Source: Desulfocapsa sp.
GTDB lineage: Bacteria > Desulfobacterota > Desulfobulbia > Desulfobulbales > Desulfocapsaceae
NCBI GenBank assembly: GCA_020717935.1
Contig: DYDK01000051.1
Coordinates: 1 to 9,911 of the forward strand
DNA: 9,911 bases
Reading direction: 5' to 3'
Positions 6,364 to 9,911 of this stretch are shown here, piece after piece; position 1 is the stretch's first letter; each line of letters opens with the position of its first letter. The notes under the pieces were generated by a model. That model was not told where the DNA came from, ran no database searches, and saw only the letters and a list, made by a program, of their open reading frames with translations. Both the position numbers and the translations under genes were made by a program.

Positions 6364-6720
6364 ATGACAATGCAATACAAGGCTGTTTTTCATGTGGATC
6401 AAAATGATGAGCAGGTGTTCAACCTGGCCCTCAACAATGTGACCAATTTGCTGGGAGCTATCCCTGGGCAGGAACATGACCTGGTCGTGTTGCTCAATGG
6501 GCCGGCGGTGAACTTGATGGCCTGGGATGGGGTCGCTGTTTTCTTGGAGAGGATTCAGGGCTTGAAGGGCCAGGGAGTGCGTTTTCAGGTCTGCGAAAAT
6601 GCCCTGAAACGATTTGAGGTTGATCGTGACAGCGTGATTGCCGAGGCACAGATTATTCCAGCAGGTATTGTTGGACTGATTGATTTACAAAATCAAGGAT
6701 TTGCCTATATCAAGCCATAA
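6364..6720 (+). CDS. DsrE/DsrF-family (COG1416) small sulfur-related protein
   Basis: A 118-residue cytoplasmic protein matching the COG1416 pattern: YKAVFHVDQND at the N-terminus, the NLALNNVTNLL helix at about 20-30, VVLLNGPAV at 41-49, GVRFQVCENAL with Cys77, and the end AGIVGLIDLQNQGFAYIKP. DsrE/TusD-like folds carry sulfur as a cysteine persulfide or act as small oligomeric accessory proteins. In this branch Cys77 is the usual conserved cysteine, but the biochemical role is not established. A Shine-Dalgarno AAGGAGAGG precedes ATG 6364; ATG 6370 is almost as good a start. It is the only plus-strand gene and is divergent from the cyd operon. Its stop lies 29 bp from the end of convergent folA with no clear terminator between them. 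Confidence 0.85.
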   Translation: MTMQYKAVFHVDQNDEQVFNLALNNVTNLLGAIPGQEHDLVVLLNGPAVNLMAWDGVAVFLERIQGLKGQGVRFQVCENALKRFEVDRDSVIAEAQIIPAGIVGLIDLQNQGFAYIKP

Positions 6721-6749
6721 TCGCGCAACAATCACGCTCAATCTACTGT

Positions 6750-7226
6750 TTATGATCTGTGCTGATAGGAAATGCGGGTGTAGGGAGGCGGGCCTGGAAC
6801 AGTCACTCGTGAAATCTCGACAAACTGCTGTTCCGGAATGGGAGGGAAGACGGTGTCGCCCGCAACCACCTGATCAAGGACGCTGAGGAGAATGGTATCG
6901 GCCACGGGCAGAGCGAGGATATAAATCTGGGCGCCACCAGCGATGAAGACCTTGGCCTGTTTGGCACACAGATCAAGGGCCTGCTGGAGGTTTGAGACCA
7001 CGATGCATCCCGGGAAAGAACGATTTCTGTTGCGACTGATAACAATGGTCGTGCGACCGGGGAGCGGGCGCCCAATGGATTCATAGGTTTTGCGGCCCAT
7101 GATCACGGCATGCCCCATGGTGGTGGCTTTGAACCATTGCAACTCATCAGGAAGATGCCAAGGCAGGGCTCCTTCTCGGCCAATCACCCGATTGGCGGCC
7201 ATAGCCGCAATAATAATAACTTCCAC
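6750..7226 (-). CDS. folA: Dihydrofolate reductase
   Basis: A 158-residue enzyme of standard bacterial DHFR length that reduces dihydrofolate to tetrahydrofolate with NADPH for thymidylate, purine and methionine synthesis. Visible signatures are IIAAMAANRVIGREGALPWHL at the N-terminus with Asp27 in LPDEL as the catalytic acid, MGRKTYESIGRPLPGR (43-58) for NADPH binding, IAGGAQIY (95-102), and the C-terminal YTRISYQ strand. The start is GTG 7226, with AGGAAAC five or so bases upstream. It begins 32 bp after the helicase stop on the same strand, so it is probably the last gene of a ppnP-deaD-folA transcript. There is no sign of an adjacent thymidylate synthase. Confidence 0.97.
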   Translation of the reverse strand: MEVIIIAAMAANRVIGREGALPWHLPDELQWFKATTMGHAVIMGRKTYESIGRPLPGRTTIVISRNRNRSFPGCIVVSNLQQALDLCAKQAKVFIAGGAQIYILALPVADTILLSVLDQVVAGDTVFPPIPEQQFVEISRVTVPGPPPYTRISYQHRS

Positions 7227-7258
7227 CGTTTCCTGCCTGTGCCCCCAGTTACGGCCCC

Positions 7259-9256
7259 CTACTCTTTCACCCTTTTCTTTCTGGCCGCCACCGATGCGGG
7301 ACTCATCTGCCCCCGCCGCCGGGCTCGACCAATAGCCACTTCCCTTCTCTGGGTCTTCTGCTCCGTCTTTCTTACCACCGGTGGAGGCGGCATATAGGTT
7401 TGATTGGACAAATGGGTAGGCTCCTGCCGCGGTGTCTGGGCAGGCTGCTGCTGATAAGATTGTTGGCCACTCTCATCCAAACGGCTGATCTTCAACGGCC
7501 GATCCCCAACCTTCACTTTTTTCAACAGCGACAACTTCTCGGCAGGAATACCGGAGGGCAGATCAACGGTACTGTGATCCTCAAAAATCGATATCCGGCC
7601 GATATGCTTACTGCTGAGATCCGCCTCGTTGGCAATGGCCCCGACAATATTTCCTGGCTTTATCCCTTGATTATGCCCAACCTCAATACGAAATCGTTCC
7701 ATACCTTCATCCGGTTCAGAGGCATATTTCGGCCCCCTCGCTTCTCGTGGCTCCCGTGGCTCTCTGGTATCGCGGAACTTTTGCGGCTCACGATACTCCT
7801 TAAACTCTCTGGCCTCCCTGAATTCTCGTGGTTCTTCCTTTCTACCCCGTGAAAATGGCCGATCAGATCGCTCAAATGGCCGACCAGTACGAGCGACTCG
7901 GTCAAAGGGAACCGGACTAGGGGCAGGAATATCCTTGAGCAACAAGGGTTTGTCACCTTGAGCGAGACTGGCCAAGGCCGCCGCCACCAGGTCAGAGGGA
8001 ACATCATGTTCACCCAGGTATTCTTCAATAAGCCGCTGATAAAAATCAAGATTATCGGCAGTCAGGGTGTCGGTGATCCGCTGCTTGAACTCCATAATCC
8101 GCTTGTCATTGATGGCCTCGGTTGAGGGCAGCTTCATCATCTCAATCTTTTGATGAGTAGCCCGCTCGATAACGCCCACCATCTGCCGTTCGCGGGTGGT
8201 GACAAAAAGAATCGCCTCACCACTCCGTCCAGCCCGACCGGTGCGGCCAATGCGATGGATATAGGATTCGGTGTCATAGGGAATATCAAAATTAAGGACA
8301 TGGCTGATACGATCCACATCCAGCCCTCGGGCCGCCACATCGGTAGCCACTAAAATATCGAGTTTACCGCTTTTAAGTTGCTCCACGGTGCGTTGTCGCT
8401 GATTCTGCTGAATGTCACCATTGAGCGGAGCCACAGAATAACCGCGGGCCGCCAGCTTCTCGGCCAGCTCCAGAGTCTGATTCTTGGTGCGAACGAAAAT
8501 CAACATTCCTTCAAAAGATTCGGCTTCAAGGACGCGGGTCAAGGAGTCGAGCTTGTGAAAACCACTGGTGACGATAAAGCGTTGGCGAATATTCTGAGCC
8601 GTGCTGGTCTTGCCCTTGATGGTCACCTCTTGGGGATTATTGAGATATTTCTGAGCAATGCGGCGAATACTGATCGGCATGGTGGCCGAAAACAGGGCTG
8701 TCTGCCGCTGCTCAGGAAGCTGCTCCAAAATCCACTCGACATCGTCAATAAATCCCATGCGCAGCATCTCGTCGGCCTCGTCAAGCACCAGACAGCTGAT
8801 CTCTTTCAGATTCAGGGTCTCACGACGGATATGATCCATAACCCGCCCAGGCGTTCCCACCACCACATGAGCGCCTCGTTCCAGTTGCCGAAGCTGAATT
8901 TTATAGTCCTGACCACCATAAATGGGCAGCACCTGAAACCCTGGCATATGAGCGGCATAGGCATGAAAGGCCTCCGCCACCTGGATGGCCAGTTCTCGGG
9001 TGGGAGTCAGCACCAGCACCTGGGGCTTGCGTTTTTTCATATCCAGTTTCGTCAAAAGGGGCAAGGCAAAGGCAGCGGTCTTACCTGTGCCGGTCTGGGC
9101 TTGGCCCACGACATCGTTTCCGGCCATCATCAAGGGAATAATGCTTGATTGAATCGGGGTCGGCGACTCGTATCCGGCCTCTTTTAAGGACTTGAGAATC
9201 GCGGGGTTGAAATGAAAATCGGCAAAGAGCGCTTGGGGTTGATCGTCAGAAGACAT
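7259..9256 (-). CDS. deaD: DEAD-box ATP-dependent RNA helicase with DbpA domain
   Basis: A 665-residue cytoplasmic RNA helicase of the DeaD/CsdA type, which remodels RNA in ribosome assembly, translation start and mRNA decay, often in the cold. Motifs in order: a Q motif with F13 and PTPIQ (32-36), AQTGTGKT (53-60), PTREL (85-89), GG (114-115), TPGR (135-138), DEAD (159-162), SAT (190-192), ARGLD (309-313) and HRIGRTGR (334-341). A helical linker precedes a charged arginine/glutamate/proline-rich stretch (about 455-510) with short FRE/REP/REF repeats. A DbpA RNA-binding domain of RRM fold lies at about 519-593 (FRIEVGHNQGIKPGNIVGAI). The last 70 residues are glutamine/proline-rich, then basic. 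ATG 9256 has AAGGAAC upstream. It lies 29 bp after ppnP and 32 bp before folA. Confidence 0.95.
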   Translation of the reverse strand: MSSDDQPQALFADFHFNPAILKSLKEAGYESPTPIQSSIIPLMMAGNDVVGQAQTGTGKTAAFALPLLTKLDMKKRKPQVLVLTPTRELAIQVAEAFHAYAAHMPGFQVLPIYGGQDYKIQLRQLERGAHVVVGTPGRVMDHIRRETLNLKEISCLVLDEADEMLRMGFIDDVEWILEQLPEQRQTALFSATMPISIRRIAQKYLNNPQEVTIKGKTSTAQNIRQRFIVTSGFHKLDSLTRVLEAESFEGMLIFVRTKNQTLELAEKLAARGYSVAPLNGDIQQNQRQRTVEQLKSGKLDILVATDVAARGLDVDRISHVLNFDIPYDTESYIHRIGRTGRAGRSGEAILFVTTRERQMVGVIERATHQKIEMMKLPSTEAINDKRIMEFKQRITDTLTADNLDFYQRLIEEYLGEHDVPSDLVAAALASLAQGDKPLLLKDIPAPSPVPFDRVARTGRPFERSDRPFSRGRKEEPREFREAREFKEYREPQKFRDTREPREPREARGPKYASEPDEGMERFRIEVGHNQGIKPGNIVGAIANEADLSSKHIGRISIFEDHSTVDLPSGIPAEKLSLLKKVKVGDRPLKISRLDESGQQSYQQQPAQTPRQEPTHLSNQTYMPPPPVVRKTEQKTQRREVAIGRARRRGQMSPASVAARKKRVKE

Positions 9257-9285
9257 GGTGGTTCCTTGTGAGAAAGGGAGCTAAA

Positions 9286-9567
9286 CTATTTATAGAGACA
9301 GAGATAGGCGGTTTCAACCGGCATCCGCACTCCAAACTTGATATTCGCAGCAACTTCAAAGCTCTCGCCAGCCTTGATAGTCTTCCAGCTTTCATTTCCT
9401 GGCAGTTTGATGTCCATGGCCCCGGAGACTACGGTCATAATCTCGATGGAGCTTGTGCCAAACTCATACTCACCAACGGCCATAACCCCAACAGTTGCGG
9501 GCCCTTCAGGACTGTTAAAAGCCAAAGACTTTACCTTGCCGTCAAAATACTCATTTACCTTGAACAT
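9286..9567 (-). CDS. ppnP: Pyrimidine/purine nucleoside phosphorylase (DUF1255)
   Basis: A 93-residue cupin-like protein, nearly the length of E. coli PpnP/YaiE (94). It shows the family pattern [13 protein letters not shown] at 5-17, [13 protein letters not shown] (26-38), [16 protein letters not shown] (42-57), then W61, [10 protein letters not shown] and a final YLCLY. PpnP cleaves nucleosides with phosphate to the free base and ribose-1-phosphate, a salvage reaction. ATG 9567 is chosen over the upstream frame extension because AAGGA lies before it and the family starts at this point. It is probably the first gene of a minus-strand unit with deaD and folA; the link to these two looks like housekeeping rather than a pathway. 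Confidence 0.93.
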   Translation of the reverse strand: MFKVNEYFDGKVKSLAFNSPEGPATVGVMAVGEYEFGTSSIEIMTVVSGAMDIKLPGNESWKTIKAGESFEVAANIKFGVRMPVETAYLCLYK

Positions 9568-9654
9568 ATACTTTTCCTTTATTTTGCTGAGGAGAAAAAA
9601 TTGAGAAATTTCTACAAAATCAATTATGACACAGATAAGCAAAATTTACGACAG

Positions 9655-9660
9655 ATTATA
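9655..9660 (-). promoter_or_regulatory. Possible -10 box for ppnP-deaD-folA
   Basis: A perfect TATAAT on the minus strand lies about 88 bp before the ppnP start. No good -35 hexamer is found 16-18 bases upstream of it, so this is only a weak promoter candidate. The surrounding region is A/T-rich and no better pair was found. Confidence 0.25.
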
Positions 9661-9765
9661 TGGGGCACTCGCAGACCAACACTGAAAGATAAAAAATGTT
9701 ACAGGACGCATCATATCTTTTTGTTTATGCATCATTTTTTATTAATGATACGAAACGCAACGGCC

Positions 9766-9790
9766 CTGTTTCAAAGGGAAACAGTTTTTT
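9766..9790 (+). terminator. Rho-independent terminator-like hairpin
   Basis: Stem CTGTTTC (9766-9772) pairs with GAAACAG (9778-9784) around a five-base loop and is followed by six T. It has the form of a plus-strand terminator, yet no plus-strand gene is found upstream of it within the window. It may guard the ppnP region against antisense transcripts or end a short unannotated RNA. No convincing gene is seen anywhere between 9568 and 9911. Confidence 0.5.
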
Positions 9791-9911
9791 CTTGACAGGG
9801 GTTTTGACGAGTAGTAATCATGCCAGCAATTTTTGAATAACGGCTGATTGTACTTAATACAGACCTCGTAAACAACATGCCAAAAGCGTCATTTTTTTTG
9901 GACATTTGTTA

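Noticed and set aside
7735..7860. Short nucleotide repeats as a possible tandem repeat or mobile remnant
   Set aside because: They encode the arginine/glutamate/proline-rich linker of the helicase, common between the core and RNA-binding domain of this family.
8378..9148. Long plus-strand open frame (256 codons) opposite the helicase
   Set aside because: The minus strand carries all DEAD-box motifs over the same span; the plus-strand product has no family pattern.

Overview
The window reads as a compact stretch of a Gram-negative, probably anaerobic or microaerophilic bacterium. Base composition is close to balanced. The gene set would suit a sulfate- or sulfur-metabolising Desulfobacterota (Desulfobulbales-like) organism, based on an Rrf2 regulator, a bd oxidase operon of the type common in Bacteroidota and other anaerobes, and a DsrE-family sulfur protein. 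This is an impression from protein sequence, not a measured taxonomic placement. Every gene but one lies on the minus strand. No tRNA, rRNA, CRISPR array, insertion sequence or prophage signature was seen.

Region 1 (1-2402, minus): a 753-residue AAA+ ATPase with a complete C-terminal ATPase module and a long N-terminal half of unknown function. It starts only about 40 bp after a strong intrinsic terminator that closes the next operon upstream. A perfect Shine-Dalgarno sequence at the very left edge suggests that another minus-strand gene starts just outside the window.

Region 2 (2441-6136, minus): a self-contained cytochrome bd operon. In order of transcription it holds a promoter with TTGACA and TTATAA boxes, a 27-bp palindromic operator over the -10, an Rrf2-family regulator with three cysteines placed like the cluster ligands of IscR/NsrR, a 76-aa DUF4492 membrane protein, cydA, cydB, a previously uncalled 30-aa single-membrane-segment ORF with a strong RBS, and a perfect 19-bp-arm terminator. 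cydA is interrupted by a one-base frameshift at about residue 279; the other frame continues the protein, so either the gene is broken or the base call is wrong. CydB carries a QGG motif instead of the acidic residues of the E. coli enzyme, a pattern recalled from Bacteroidota-type CydB, which fits with the DUF4492 partner.

Region 3 (6137-6720): a pyrimidine-rich divergent intergenic region, then the only plus-strand gene, a small DsrE/DsrF-family (COG1416) protein with a conserved cysteine.

Region 4 (6750-9567, minus): a housekeeping cluster, ppnP (nucleoside phosphorylase) - deaD-type RNA helicase with a DbpA RNA-binding domain - folA (dihydrofolate reductase). The gaps are 29 and 32 bp, suggesting one transcript. 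The right end (9568-9911) has no convincing gene; it holds a probable plus-strand terminator hairpin and a possible -10 box for the ppnP cluster.

The most distinctive part is the regulator-DUF4492-cydA-cydB-small ORF unit: a redox- or NO-responsive switch placed directly in front of an oxygen-reducing quinol oxidase, with two tiny membrane proteins that may be accessory subunits.
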